Below, one piece after another: positions 23,284 through 30,940 of a stretch of DNA of 35,994 bases. The notes under the pieces were generated by a model. The model ran no database searches. It was not told the origin of the DNA and saw only the letters and a program-made list of their open reading frames with translations. Position numbers and translations under genes: made by a program. Each line of letters starts with the position of its first letter. The first letter of the stretch is position 1. Source of the stretch: Planctomycetota bacterium (GTDB lineage: Bacteria; Planctomycetota; JACQVX01); assembly GCA_016209495.1 (NCBI GenBank), contig JACQVX010000042.1, forward strand, positions 1 through 35,994. Reading direction: 5' to 3'.

Positions 23284-23649
23284 ATGCCGGACTTCGCCGC
23301 GTTCATCGAGGCGCACCGGCGTCGGCGCGAGGCCGAGCGCCAGCGGCGGGCCGAGGCCTGCGCCGCTGCCTGCCGAGCGGCCGAGCGCTGCGCCCGGATC
23401 CTCGCGGAGGAGTTCGACGCCCGTCGGGTGTGGCTATACGGTTCGGCCCTCTGCCCCGAGCGATTCCACGACGGGAGCGACATCGACCTGGCGGTGGATC
23501 GCTTCCCCGACCGGGGCTATTTCCGCGCCCTGGCCCGCCTGGCCCGGGAGGCGGGGCGCCCGGTCGACCTCGTGCCCCTGGACGAGGCCTGGCCCTCGGT
23601 GCGGGACCGGATCCAGGACGAGGGGCTGCTTCTCCTTGGGCGCACCTGA
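23284..23649 (+). CDS. mntA: MntA-like nucleotidyltransferase antitoxin
   Basis: A 121-residue minimal nucleotidyltransferase. The N-terminus is a charged Arg/Glu/Ala helix. The catalytic motif LYGSALCPERFHDGSDIDLA has Gly53-Ser54 and Asp66-x-Asp68, with eleven residues between Ser and the first Asp instead of the usual ten. VDLVPLDEAW supplies the third acidic position. In the known MntA/HepT system this enzyme AMPylates a tyrosine of the HEPN toxin to silence it. The ATG at 23284 has GGGAG four bases upstream. It overlaps the HEPN gene by 14 bp. A 16-codon relic of a second copy lies at 17939. Confidence 0.85.
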   Translation: MPDFAAFIEAHRRRREAERQRRAEACAAACRAAERCARILAEEFDARRVWLYGSALCPERFHDGSDIDLAVDRFPDRGYFRALARLAREAGRPVDLVPLDEAWPSVRDRIQDEGLLLLGRT

Positions 23650-24136
23650 ACGGAGCGCGCAGCGCTTCCTGCGCCTGCGGCGCGAGGTGGAGGCCGAACT
23701 GGCGGTGACGTTGCTGCTCCCGCCGGAGGCGCGGCGCTTCCTCGAGGACTACCCCCAGGCGGTGGGCTCATCCTACGAGGCGCGGGTCCTCGGTTCGATC
23801 CTGGCTGACTTCTACAACGCGGTCGAGCGCGTCTTCCGGCGCATCGCCGAGGAGCTGAACGGGGGTCTGCCCGCGGGGGCAGACTGGCACGCCACTCTGC
23901 TCTCCGATATGGCCCTCGATCTGCCCGGCGTCCGGCCGGCGGTAATTGGCGCGGCGCTGCGGGACCGTCTCGACGAGTACCTGCGCACCCGACACCTCAT
24001 CCGGCACACCTACGGCGTGCGCCTGCGTGGCGAACGCCTTCGGGAACTGGCGGCGGAGCTGGGTCCCCTGGTCGTCGACTTCGATGGCGAGGTCCGCGAC
24101 TTCCTCGCCTTCGTGGACGGCCTGGCCGGGGGATGA
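23636..24136 (+). CDS. hepT: HEPN-domain ribonuclease toxin (HepT-like)
   Basis: A 166-residue mostly helical protein. The C-terminal part holds RHLIRHTY, the R-x4-H-x-Y motif (Arg119, His124, Tyr126 from the TTG): Arg and His are the HEPN RNase residues, and the Tyr is the site that the partner nucleotidyltransferase modifies in the characterised HepT/MntA pair. The start is taken as a TTG at 23636; a GTG at 23687 is possible. It is longer than the ~130-residue minimal HepT because of an extended N-terminal helix. The stop is followed within ten bases by repeat B and the convergent GT2 end. Confidence 0.82.
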   Translation: MGAPERSAQRFLRLRREVEAELAVTLLLPPEARRFLEDYPQAVGSSYEARVLGSILADFYNAVERVFRRIAEELNGGLPAGADWHATLLSDMALDLPGVRPAVIGAALRDRLDEYLRTRHLIRHTYGVRLRGERLRELAAELGPLVVDFDGEVRDFLAFVDGLAGG

Positions 24137-24145
24137 GTCGCCCCG

Positions 24146-24227
24146 GTTCACGCCAGGGAACGACGAGGGGCGACCCCGGCATTCGCCCTGACCCATCGCG
24201 CCGCCTCCCAGATGTCCCCGAAGCCGG
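24146..24227 (-). repeat. Direct repeat B: GT2 3' end
   Basis: The original copy of the 82-bp repeat, comprising the last codons and stop of the GT2 gene. With 23164-23245 it brackets the MntA/HepT module in direct orientation. Its plus-strand reading also retains the wzt-type tail GRPRHSP, showing that the repeat derives from a wzt/GT2 convergent junction and not from the GT2 alone. Confidence 0.85.
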
Positions 24228-25389
24228 CCTTCCCCCCGTCGATCGTCCGCCAGCCCGGGTCCTGGCCCCACGCACGGCGAATCCCCGCCTCGAGGGGCGG
24301 ACACCAGGCGACCAGACCTCGCGCCACGCCCTTCAGGAACCGCACCGCCGGCCCGGGACACACGCGGGCCCTGTTCGCCGCGTTTCGCCCCAGGACCCTG
24401 CGCCGTAGCGATTCCTCCTGGGCGGCCAGCACCCGCTCGTACTCCTCCATGGGCCCGCGCAAGTCTCCGCCGGCGCCGCCGTAGGAGAGGAGCTGGGTGT
24501 ATATGAGGACGAAGTACTCCTCCAGGTCCAGCGCCAGCCCTTCGAAGCGTTCCGGGGCCGCGGCCTGGACGGCCAGGATGTTGTCCGCGACGCCGTTGGC
24601 GCTCACCAGGGTCTGGAGCGGGACGTGGCGGAACACCTCCCCGGCGCCGTCCCCCATCATCTCCCGGAGGCTGTCCCGCTCGCCTGTCCTCACGCCGAAG
24701 GCGTCGAGGAAGGGCCTCGCCTCCCGCCCCTGTCCCGAGAGCCGATGGACCCCATCGATGTGGACGTAGCGATCCACGAACGCCATGAGCGCCATCCCCG
24801 CGGCATAGTCCGGGGAGAAGGAGACGACGAACCTCCCCAGGCGGGCCACGACCGCATCGTAGACCTCCCGGTGGAAGAGGCAGTTGACGACCACCGGCGC
24901 CTCCGGCACGTAGCCAAGCCGGAAGAGGATGCCCATGGACTGGCGGCTCTCCATGACCCGGACCTCGCCGGTGGCATCCGGCAGCCGCAGCCTGTTCCGA
25001 AGGCGCTCCATGTACATCGTGGAGTGGTAATAGCTCCCCACGGCCACGGTGGCGCAGCGGGTGCCGGACTCGATCATCGCCTCCCTGGCCACCCGTGCGA
25101 AGTCCGGGCACAGCGCGGCATCGTCGCAGAGGACGGTGAGCATCTCCCCGGTCGCGTTCGACAGGGCGAACTCCCAGCTCTCGGTCATGCCCAGGAACCG
25201 GGGAGTCCGCACATGGCGGCAACGCGAGTCCCTCAGCCCGGCGACCACGTCGGGGGTGCCATCCGTGGAGTCGTTGTCGCTGACGACGACCTCCAGGCCG
25301 TCCAGGTCCTGGCCCAAGGCGCTCTGGAGGGAGTACTGCAGCAGGTGCGCCCGATTGCGCGTGGGGATGACGACGGAAACCAGGGACAT
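24148..25389 (-). CDS. GT2 family glycosyltransferase
   Basis: A 413-residue GT-A fold enzyme. VSVVIPTRNRAHLLQYSLQS opens the nucleotide-binding domain; VVVSDNDSTDGT and LTVLCDDAALCPDFA carry the Asp residues for UDP/GDP-sugar and metal binding; FSPDYAAGMALMAFVDRYVH gives the likely catalytic acidic region. After residue 250 comes a helical C-terminal domain of unknown role ending in GFGDIWEAARWVRANAGVAP. Good GGGAGGA eight bases before the ATG at 25389. It faces the wzt transcript. A truncated relative of its 5' end is at 17975-18055. No membrane span. Confidence 0.85.
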   Translation of the reverse strand: MSLVSVVIPTRNRAHLLQYSLQSALGQDLDGLEVVVSDNDSTDGTPDVVAGLRDSRCRHVRTPRFLGMTESWEFALSNATGEMLTVLCDDAALCPDFARVAREAMIESGTRCATVAVGSYYHSTMYMERLRNRLRLPDATGEVRVMESRQSMGILFRLGYVPEAPVVVNCLFHREVYDAVVARLGRFVVSFSPDYAAGMALMAFVDRYVHIDGVHRLSGQGREARPFLDAFGVRTGERDSLREMMGDGAGEVFRHVPLQTLVSANGVADNILAVQAAAPERFEGLALDLEEYFVLIYTQLLSYGGAGGDLRGPMEEYERVLAAQEESLRRRVLGRNAANRARVCPGPAVRFLKGVARGLVAWCPPLEAGIRRAWGQDPGWRTIDGGKAGFGDIWEAARWVRANAGVAPRRSLA

Positions 25390-25455
25390 GGCGGAATCCT
25401 CCCGCTCACCCTAAGTCGCCGTGACAAAACAACTGCTACATTCGCCGCGCCTATC

Positions 25456-25504
25456 AGGACCGCCGCTGGCGGTCCTTCCCGTCGGGCGCCTACGGCGCCC
25501 GACG
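25456..25504. repeat. REP-like double hairpin, intergenic
   Basis: Two perfect hairpins separated by three bases: 9-bp arms AGGACCGCC (25456-25464) and GGCGGTCCT (25468-25476), then 11-bp arms CGTCGGGCGCC (25480-25490) and GGCGCCCGACG (25494-25504), each with a three-base loop. It has the same long-plus-short stem design, in opposite orientation, as 13200-13248. It lies in the 268-bp gap between the SGNH-like gene and the GT2 start; this gap holds no gene. Confidence 0.75.
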
Positions 25505-25517
25505 GAGGCGCGGGGCT

Positions 25518-25602
25518 GCGGCGCCGCCATACGTCGTCGCTCGTCGTCGAGATAGCTCTCCATTGCCATTACTCCTCCTCGCTCCTAGCATGGCGGCGCC
25601 GC
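25518..25602. repeat. Inverted repeat with 13-bp arms
   Basis: GCGGCGCCGCCAT at 25518-25530 and its exact complement at 25590-25602 enclose 59 bp. Each arm also contains the smaller palindrome GGCGCC. It directly follows the double hairpin and could form a cruciform or be the ends of a small non-coding element; no coding sequence lies inside. Confidence 0.5.
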
Positions 25603-25657
25603 GCTCGGCCGACGTGTTTCACGCAGTGATTCCTTCACGACTCCTGAGTGAGGCGCC

Positions 25658-26674
25658 TCACTGGCCCACGATTCCAGGGATGACCTCGGCTATCCGCAAG
25701 GCCACCCGCCTCCGTCCGGCCGAACGGAGGTGTTCGTTGGGGCTCCACTCCGGGTGATCGAACTGATCGTGGCTCAGGATGGTGCCCAGGTCCACAAACT
25801 CCAACCCGGAGTCCCCGAACATGCCTATCAGCACGGACAGGTTGCGCCGCACGGAGGCCATTTCGTCCTCGCGAAGGAGCGACGCCGCCTGCTCGACGTC
25901 GAAAGGGGTGAGATAGATCAGGCACGGGAAGGGGGCCTCGCGCATTTGGCCGAGGAGCCGCCTCAGCAAGTCCAGGTAGGGGCTCTTCGTGATGTCCGTG
26001 GCGTAGTGCGTCAGGAACCGGTTGCGAACCACGACGGGCTGGACGGGCTCCGGGTCGTAGGGGCGAAGGTCTTCCATGGTTCCGAGGGGCCTTCCCCCAA
26101 CGACCACCTCCTGTCGCAGGAACTCCTCCCGGCTCAGCTCCCCGAACCCCATCTTGAACACCGCGGCCGCGCGGAAGGGTAGGAAGAGGCCCGTCTCCAG
26201 CATCCGGCAGCGCAGGCCGAAATGGTAGCTAGGCCGGAGCGCCCGCCCCGGCCCAAAGGAGCTAAGACTGACAGGCACAATCAGCAGATCCGGCGTCTTT
26301 CCACGACACCGGAGATAGGTGAGCTGGGCGAGGAATACCCCGGGATGGTTTGCGCGGCCGCAGAACTGGGTCGTCGGAAGGCCGCTCTCCTCCTGCACCA
26401 TCTCCCACAACCCTCGCCGATCCTCCTCCCCTTTCGCCACCATGGCGATGACCGAATCCCCAAGGTAGGCGATGCCCCGTTCGAAGCGCTCCAAGTCTAC
26501 CAGTTCCGGTGGGAGCTCGGACACCCTGTCCAGCCAGCGCTCAGGCCTCCGTTGGACGTCCTCGTTCAGGACGCCCAGCACGCACAGCAGTAACACGGCC
26601 GCGCACCCCGTCTTCAGGGCGAAGGTGTACGGCCCGGCCCCCGGATCAGAACTGGAAGTAGATGAAGGGCACAC
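25658..26674 (-). CDS. SGNH-hydrolase-like membrane-anchored protein (AlgJ/AlgX/DltD-like MBOAT partner)
   Basis: A 338-residue protein with one N-terminal hydrophobic anchor (GCAAVLLLCVLGV, about residues 23-35) and an extracytoplasmic domain. GIAYLGDSVIAM contains the Gly-Asp-Ser of block I (Ser74); IVPVSLSSFGP and LIYLTPFD fit later strands; HPEWSPNEHLRSAGRR offers the C-terminal His. This arrangement matches periplasmic SGNH partners of MBOAT acyltransferases, which hand acyl groups to the glycan. The start overlaps the MBOAT gene by 29 bp; no later start preserves the anchor. GC content appears lower than average here. Confidence 0.7.
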   Translation of the reverse strand: MCPSSTSSSDPGAGPYTFALKTGCAAVLLLCVLGVLNEDVQRRPERWLDRVSELPPELVDLERFERGIAYLGDSVIAMVAKGEEDRRGLWEMVQEESGLPTTQFCGRANHPGVFLAQLTYLRCRGKTPDLLIVPVSLSSFGPGRALRPSYHFGLRCRMLETGLFLPFRAAAVFKMGFGELSREEFLRQEVVVGGRPLGTMEDLRPYDPEPVQPVVVRNRFLTHYATDITKSPYLDLLRRLLGQMREAPFPCLIYLTPFDVEQAASLLREDEMASVRRNLSVLIGMFGDSGLEFVDLGTILSHDQFDHPEWSPNEHLRSAGRRRVALRIAEVIPGIVGQ

Positions 26675-28073
26675 TCTCGATCCGCCCCTTGAGCAGGATG
26701 ACCGTGGAGATCCCCAGGTAGACGGTCCACCGCACGAACCCGGGCCAGCGAGCCACGTCCAGACCGTGGGACCTGTTCCGTTGCATCCACTCGATCAGCA
26801 GCACCATCGGTACCATCAGGAAGTACCGCGCCGGGATGTCGCGCAGGCCCTCTGCCGCTGACACGGCGAGGAGGTCGTGGGCCATCCGGTGGATGATCCC
26901 GATGGCATGCGCCAGGTCTCGGGCGCGGAAGAAGACCCATGCGAGACCGACCATATGGAAAGTCAGGAGCATGGCCATCGCGTCGCGTGGCCTGGGCAGC
27001 CATCGGCCCTCGCAGGGTTTCTCGATGCGGGTGCCAGGATTCCACCACTGCAATGCGACCAGGACCCCGTGAATGAAACCCCATGCGAGGTAGGTGAATC
27101 CGGCCCCGTGCCACAGGCCGCTGATGACGAAGGTGATCAGCACGTTGACCCGACGGCGGACCGGACCACCGCGACTGCCGCCCAGGGGGATGTAGACATA
27201 ATCCCGGAACCAGGTGGAGAGGGAGACATGCCATCGGTGCCAGAACTCCGCCGGACTCCTGGAGAAATAGGGGTAGGCGAAGTTCCGCATGAGGTCGAAG
27301 CCGAAGAGTCGGGCGCAACCGATGGCCACGTGGGAATACCCGGCGAAGTCGCAGTAGATCTGGATCGCGAAGAAGTAGGTGGCCGCGAGCAGCCGCCAGC
27401 CGTTCGCGGACGGGTCGGCGTAGGTCGGGTCGACGACCATGGCCAGGTTGTCGGCAACCAGGACCTTCAGGAAGTAGCCATAGAGCATCTGCCGCAGGCC
27501 ATCCGTGGCGCGCCCTGCAACGAAGGCTCGATCCCGGAGGAACTGGGGAAGCAGGTTGCTGGCACGTTCGATGGGTCCCGCCACGAGCTGGGGAAAGAAG
27601 GCGACGAAGGCGAGGAAGGCCACCGCATCGCGCGTGGGCTCCATTCGCCGCCGGTAGACGTCAATGGTGTAGCTCATCGTCTGAAAGGTGTAGAAGCTGA
27701 TCCCGACCGGGAGGATGACGTTCATGACCCGGAGGTCAGCCTCGATGCCCATGGAGCCCAGCAGCAAGACCAGTGAGTGGACGCCAAACTCGAGGTACTT
27801 GAAGACGAAAAGAAGGCCGAGGTTCCCCACGAGGCTCACCGCCAGCCAGGCACGTCTCCGGCCTCGGCCTTCCTCCGTGGCGACCCGGAGCCCCGCCCAG
27901 TAATCCAGCACGCTCGAGATGGAGATGAGCGACAGGAAACGCCAGTCCCACCACCCGTAGAATACGTAGCTCCCCACCAGGAGGAGGACGTTCTGCATGC
28001 GCCGGGAGAATCTCCAGTAGACGAGGTAGATGATCGAGAGGAAGGCGAGGAAGGCCAGGGAGTGGAATGCCAC
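26646..28073 (-). CDS. MBOAT family O-acyltransferase (AlgI-like)
   Basis: A 475-residue polytopic inner-membrane protein with about ten spans. ILPVGISFYTFQTMSYTIDV and FPQLVAGPIERA are the hallmark central blocks; FWHRWHVSLSTWFRDYVYIP and the catalytic His322 in ISGLWHGAG are intact. AlgI-type proteins accept an acyl group from a cytoplasmic donor and pass it across the membrane, here probably to acetylate the glycan, with the overlapping SGNH gene as partner. The start is a GTG at 28073. Composition (about 60% GC by eye) is below that of the flanking operons, suggesting separate acquisition of the pair. Confidence 0.92.
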   Translation of the reverse strand: MAFHSLAFLAFLSIIYLVYWRFSRRMQNVLLLVGSYVFYGWWDWRFLSLISISSVLDYWAGLRVATEEGRGRRRAWLAVSLVGNLGLLFVFKYLEFGVHSLVLLLGSMGIEADLRVMNVILPVGISFYTFQTMSYTIDVYRRRMEPTRDAVAFLAFVAFFPQLVAGPIERASNLLPQFLRDRAFVAGRATDGLRQMLYGYFLKVLVADNLAMVVDPTYADPSANGWRLLAATYFFAIQIYCDFAGYSHVAIGCARLFGFDLMRNFAYPYFSRSPAEFWHRWHVSLSTWFRDYVYIPLGGSRGGPVRRRVNVLITFVISGLWHGAGFTYLAWGFIHGVLVALQWWNPGTRIEKPCEGRWLPRPRDAMAMLLTFHMVGLAWVFFRARDLAHAIGIIHRMAHDLLAVSAAEGLRDIPARYFLMVPMVLLIEWMQRNRSHGLDVARWPGFVRWTVYLGISTVILLKGRIESVPFIYFQF

Positions 28074-28199
28074 GTCGGTCCGATCTCGCGGGGAATGATC
28101 TACACCGCTTCGCCGAGCGCACCGGCTCGCCCACCGAGATTCTCACCCTACCGCGGGTCACGGCGGCCGTCCATCGGGAAGTGGCCCGCCGCAGGACCA

Positions 28200-28229
28200 T
28201 TGACACGCCCATCACCACACCGGCATAGT
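28200..28229 (+). promoter_or_regulatory. Sigma-70-type promoter of the heptose operon
   Basis: A perfect TTGACA (28200-28205) and CATAGT (28224-28229, four of six matches to TATAAT) are separated by 18 bp. Transcription would start near 28236, about 30 bp before the start codon, leaving room for the AGGAGGT ribosome-binding site at 28249-28255. It lies in the divergent gap after the MBOAT gene. Confidence 0.55.
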
Positions 28230-28266
28230 GTCCACGGGCAGTACGCGAAGGAGGTCTGGACAGCGG

Positions 28267-29502
28267 ATGGAAGGGGTAGCGCGGCCGCCGACGCCGACCC
28301 AGGCGGTCATCCTGGCCGGCGGGCGCGGTCTGCGCATGAGGCCCTACACAGATGCCCGCCCCAAGCCCATGTTCGAGGTGCACGGGAGGCCCTTCCTGGA
28401 GTACCTCTTCGAGATGCTCGCCGAGCAGGGCCTCCGCCGCGTGCTGCTACTCCTGGGCTACCTCCCGGAGGTCGTCAGGGACCACTTCGGCGACGGGGGA
28501 CGATGGGGGGTGAGCATTGAATACTCCGTCTCGGCGGAGGCGGACGAGACCGGAGAGCGCCTCCGCCGGGCGCTGCCCCTGCTGGATCCGCTCTTCCTTC
28601 TCCTCTACTGCGACAACTACTGGCCGCTCCGGATAGATGCCCTCTGCAGGCGCTTCGCGGAGGCCGATGCCCCGGCGATGCTGACGGTCTATGAGAACCA
28701 GGATGGGTACACCCGGGACAACGTCCGCCTCGACGAGGCAGGCTACATCGTCTCCTACGATCGGGGCCGGACCGCCCCTGGCCTGAAAGGCGTCGAGATC
28801 GGGTATTCCCTGATACGCCGCACCCTCATCGAGGGGCTCCCCGACGGGAACGTGTCCTTCGAGGAGACTACTTACACGCGACTCGCCGCGCGGCGGCAGC
28901 TCCTCGCGTTCAGGACGGGGCATCGTTATTACAGCATCGGGTCGATGGAGCGGGTAAGCCTCACCGAGAGCTTCCTGGCGCGCAGGCCGGCCGTCCTCGT
29001 CGACCGCGACGGCGTGCTCAACCGCAAGCCGCCGCGCGCGGAGTACGTGAGGAGCTGGGAGGAATTCGAATGGCTCCCCGACGCCCTGGACGCCCTGCGG
29101 CTCTTCCACGAGACGGGCTATCGCGTCATCGTCGTGTCGAACCAGGCGGGGGTGGCCCGGGGGGCACTCTCCGAAGAGGGTCTGGCCGCCATCCATGATC
29201 GCATGCGTTCGGCGGTCCGGGCCGCCGGCGGCCGCATCGACGCCGTCTACCACTGCCCGCACGACTGGGACGCGGGCTGCGACTGCCGAAAGCCGAAACC
29301 GGGCATGCTCTACCGGGCCCAGCGTGAGTTCGATCTCGACCTCACCCGTGTCTGCTTCATCGGGGACGATGAGCGGGACCTCGAGGCCGCCCGGGCCGCG
29401 GGGTGCCGGGGCCTGCTGGCGAGGGAGGCCGGGGAGTTCCTGGATCACGCCCGACGGCTGACCGGAGGCGGCAGGACGGCCCCGGCAAGGGTCGATGGAT
29501 GA
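28267..29502 (+). CDS. Bifunctional manno-heptose-1-P guanylyltransferase / heptose bisphosphate phosphatase (HddC-GmhB fusion)
   Basis: A 411-residue fusion. Residues 10-235 are a sugar-phosphate nucleotidyltransferase: AVILAGGRGLRMRPYTDARP, then KPM, and GRPFLEYLFEML. Residues 240-400 are a HAD phosphatase of the GmhB type: nucleophile motif VLVDRDGVLN (Asp246, Asp248), VVSNQAGVARG, a zinc loop CPHDWDAGCDCRKPKPGM and GDDERDLEAARAAGC. In the GDP-D-glycero-D-manno-heptose pathway GmhB removes the 7-phosphate and HddC adds GMP; here one protein covers two successive steps. The kinase HddA is three genes downstream. The isomerase GmhA is not in the window. ATG 28267 has an AGGAGGT upstream. Confidence 0.85.
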   Translation: MEGVARPPTPTQAVILAGGRGLRMRPYTDARPKPMFEVHGRPFLEYLFEMLAEQGLRRVLLLLGYLPEVVRDHFGDGGRWGVSIEYSVSAEADETGERLRRALPLLDPLFLLLYCDNYWPLRIDALCRRFAEADAPAMLTVYENQDGYTRDNVRLDEAGYIVSYDRGRTAPGLKGVEIGYSLIRRTLIEGLPDGNVSFEETTYTRLAARRQLLAFRTGHRYYSIGSMERVSLTESFLARRPAVLVDRDGVLNRKPPRAEYVRSWEEFEWLPDALDALRLFHETGYRVIVVSNQAGVARGALSEEGLAAIHDRMRSAVRAAGGRIDAVYHCPHDWDAGCDCRKPKPGMLYRAQREFDLDLTRVCFIGDDERDLEAARAAGCRGLLAREAGEFLDHARRLTGGGRTAPARVDG

Positions 29503-30491
29503 GCGAGCGGGTACTCATCACGGGGATCACGGGCTTCGTAGGTTCGCACCTGGCCGATCACGTCCTCGCCCTGGGTGGGGCCAGGGAGGTGCACGGCGTC
29601 CAGCGCTGGCACCGCTCGCCCCGCCACAACGTCCGGCACATCGAGGAACGGGTCCAGTGGCACGACTGCGACCTGACCGACCCCATCGCCGTCCGCGACC
29701 TCGTGGAGCGCGTCCGTCCGGACAAGGTCTTCCACTGCGCCGCGGAGAGCTTCGTCAGCCCCTCGTGGCTCCACCCCACGCATTACATGAGGACCAACTT
29801 CGACGCCACCGTCCATCTCCTCGACGCCCTGCACTACTTCCACCTGCCGGCGCGGATCCACCTGCCCGGTTCCGGGGAGGAGTACGGCGACATCGAGGAG
29901 GCCCGACTGCCCATCACGACGGATACGCCGCTCTGCCCGGTCAACCCCTACGCCGTCTCGAAGATCGCCCAGGACCTCATCGGCTACGTCTACTTCAGGT
30001 CCTACGGGGTGAAGGTGATCCGCACCCGCGCCTTCAACCACGAAGGCCCCCGTCGCGACCGAGTGTTTGGAATCCCCTGGTACGCCTATCAGATCGCCAG
30101 GGTCGAGGCCGGGCTCCAGCCGCCCTTGCTCAAGGTGGGGCACATCGACGACCGGCGCAACTTCACCCACGTCCGGGACATGGTGGAGGCCTATGCCCTG
30201 GCCATCGAGAAGTGCGAGCCGGGCCGGCTGTATCTCATCGGATCCGAGGAGCCGGGACACATCCACACCTTCCGGGGAGCCCTGGAGCGACTGATAGACA
30301 AGGCCACCGTCCGCGGCATTCGCTTCGAAGAGGATCCGCGATACGTCCGGCCGACCCAGGTCCCGCGCCTGATCGCGGACACCGCGCCGTTCCGGAATCT
30401 CACGGGGTGGCGGCCCCGCCTCTCCTTCGAGGCCATCCTCGACGACACGCTCGCGTACTGGCGCGAACGCGTCAAAGGAGCGCGACTATAA
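29499..30491 (+). CDS. GDP-sugar 4,6-dehydratase (GMD-like; possible GDP-manno-heptose dehydratase)
   Basis: A 330-residue extended SDR. GITGFVG (9-15) is the cofactor loop; LPGSGEEYGDI, Tyr151/Lys155 in YAVSK, TRAFNHEGPRR, DDRRNFTHVRDMVEAYALA and VRPTQVPRLIADTAPFRNL track GDP-mannose 4,6-dehydratase almost block by block. Standing directly after HddC-GmhB and before HddA, its probable substrate is GDP-D-glycero-D-manno-heptose, giving a 4-keto-6-deoxy product as in the 6-deoxyheptose route of Yersinia and Campylobacter. The substrate is an inference. It overlaps its upstream neighbour by ATGA. Confidence 0.82.
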   Translation: MSERVLITGITGFVGSHLADHVLALGGAREVHGVQRWHRSPRHNVRHIEERVQWHDCDLTDPIAVRDLVERVRPDKVFHCAAESFVSPSWLHPTHYMRTNFDATVHLLDALHYFHLPARIHLPGSGEEYGDIEEARLPITTDTPLCPVNPYAVSKIAQDLIGYVYFRSYGVKVIRTRAFNHEGPRRDRVFGIPWYAYQIARVEAGLQPPLLKVGHIDDRRNFTHVRDMVEAYALAIEKCEPGRLYLIGSEEPGHIHTFRGALERLIDKATVRGIRFEEDPRYVRPTQVPRLIADTAPFRNLTGWRPRLSFEAILDDTLAYWRERVKGARL

Positions 30492-30940
30492 TGATCGATG
30501 GTGTGAAGGTCATCCCCCTGCGGCAGTTCGTGGATCAGCGCGGCAAGGTCATGCACATGCTGAAGGCGACCGATCCCTATTTCCAGCGGTTCGGGGAGAT
30601 CTACTTCTCCTGCGCCTGGCCCGGGATGATCAAGGCCTGGCATATCCACAAACGGATGACCCTGAACAATGCAGTGATCTCGGGCCACGCGGAGCTGGTC
30701 CTGTACGACCTCCGGGAAGGATCCCCGACCTACAGGCAGCTCCAGGTGGTCTACCTGGGCGAGTCCAACTACGTGCTGGTCCAGATCCCCCCCGGGATCG
30801 CCAACGGCTATCGGGCCTACGGCGACAAGATGGTCATCCTCGCCAACTGTCCGGACCTCCCGTACGACCCCGAGGAGATCATCCGCATCGATCCCCTCCA
30901 GAACGACATCCCCTACGATTGGCCGGTCAAGCATGGCTAG
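30491..30940 (+). CDS. RmlC-like cupin, probable keto-sugar epimerase
   Basis: A 149-residue cupin related to dTDP-4-dehydrorhamnose 3,5-epimerase. FVDQRGKVMHMLKATDPYF, GEIYFSCAWPGMIKAWHIHK (His in the position of the catalytic base), VLVQIPPGIANGYRAYGDKM (where RmlC has PxGxxHG) and PEEIIRIDP are recognisable. Because the second His block reads IANGYRAYG, epimerisation at one carbon only is possible. The context suggests it acts on the 4-keto-6-deoxyheptose made by the preceding dehydratase. The ATG shares a base with the TAA of that gene, and AAAGGAG lies ten bases upstream. Confidence 0.8.
   Translation: MIDGVKVIPLRQFVDQRGKVMHMLKATDPYFQRFGEIYFSCAWPGMIKAWHIHKRMTLNNAVISGHAELVLYDLREGSPTYRQLQVVYLGESNYVLVQIPPGIANGYRAYGDKMVILANCPDLPYDPEEIIRIDPLQNDIPYDWPVKHG

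Noticed and set aside
22165-24227. A conventional integrative element with att sites
   Set aside because: The flanking gene-end repeats resemble attL/attR, but no integrase, excisionase or transposase gene is present. Kept as a finding about duplications, not as a mobile element call.
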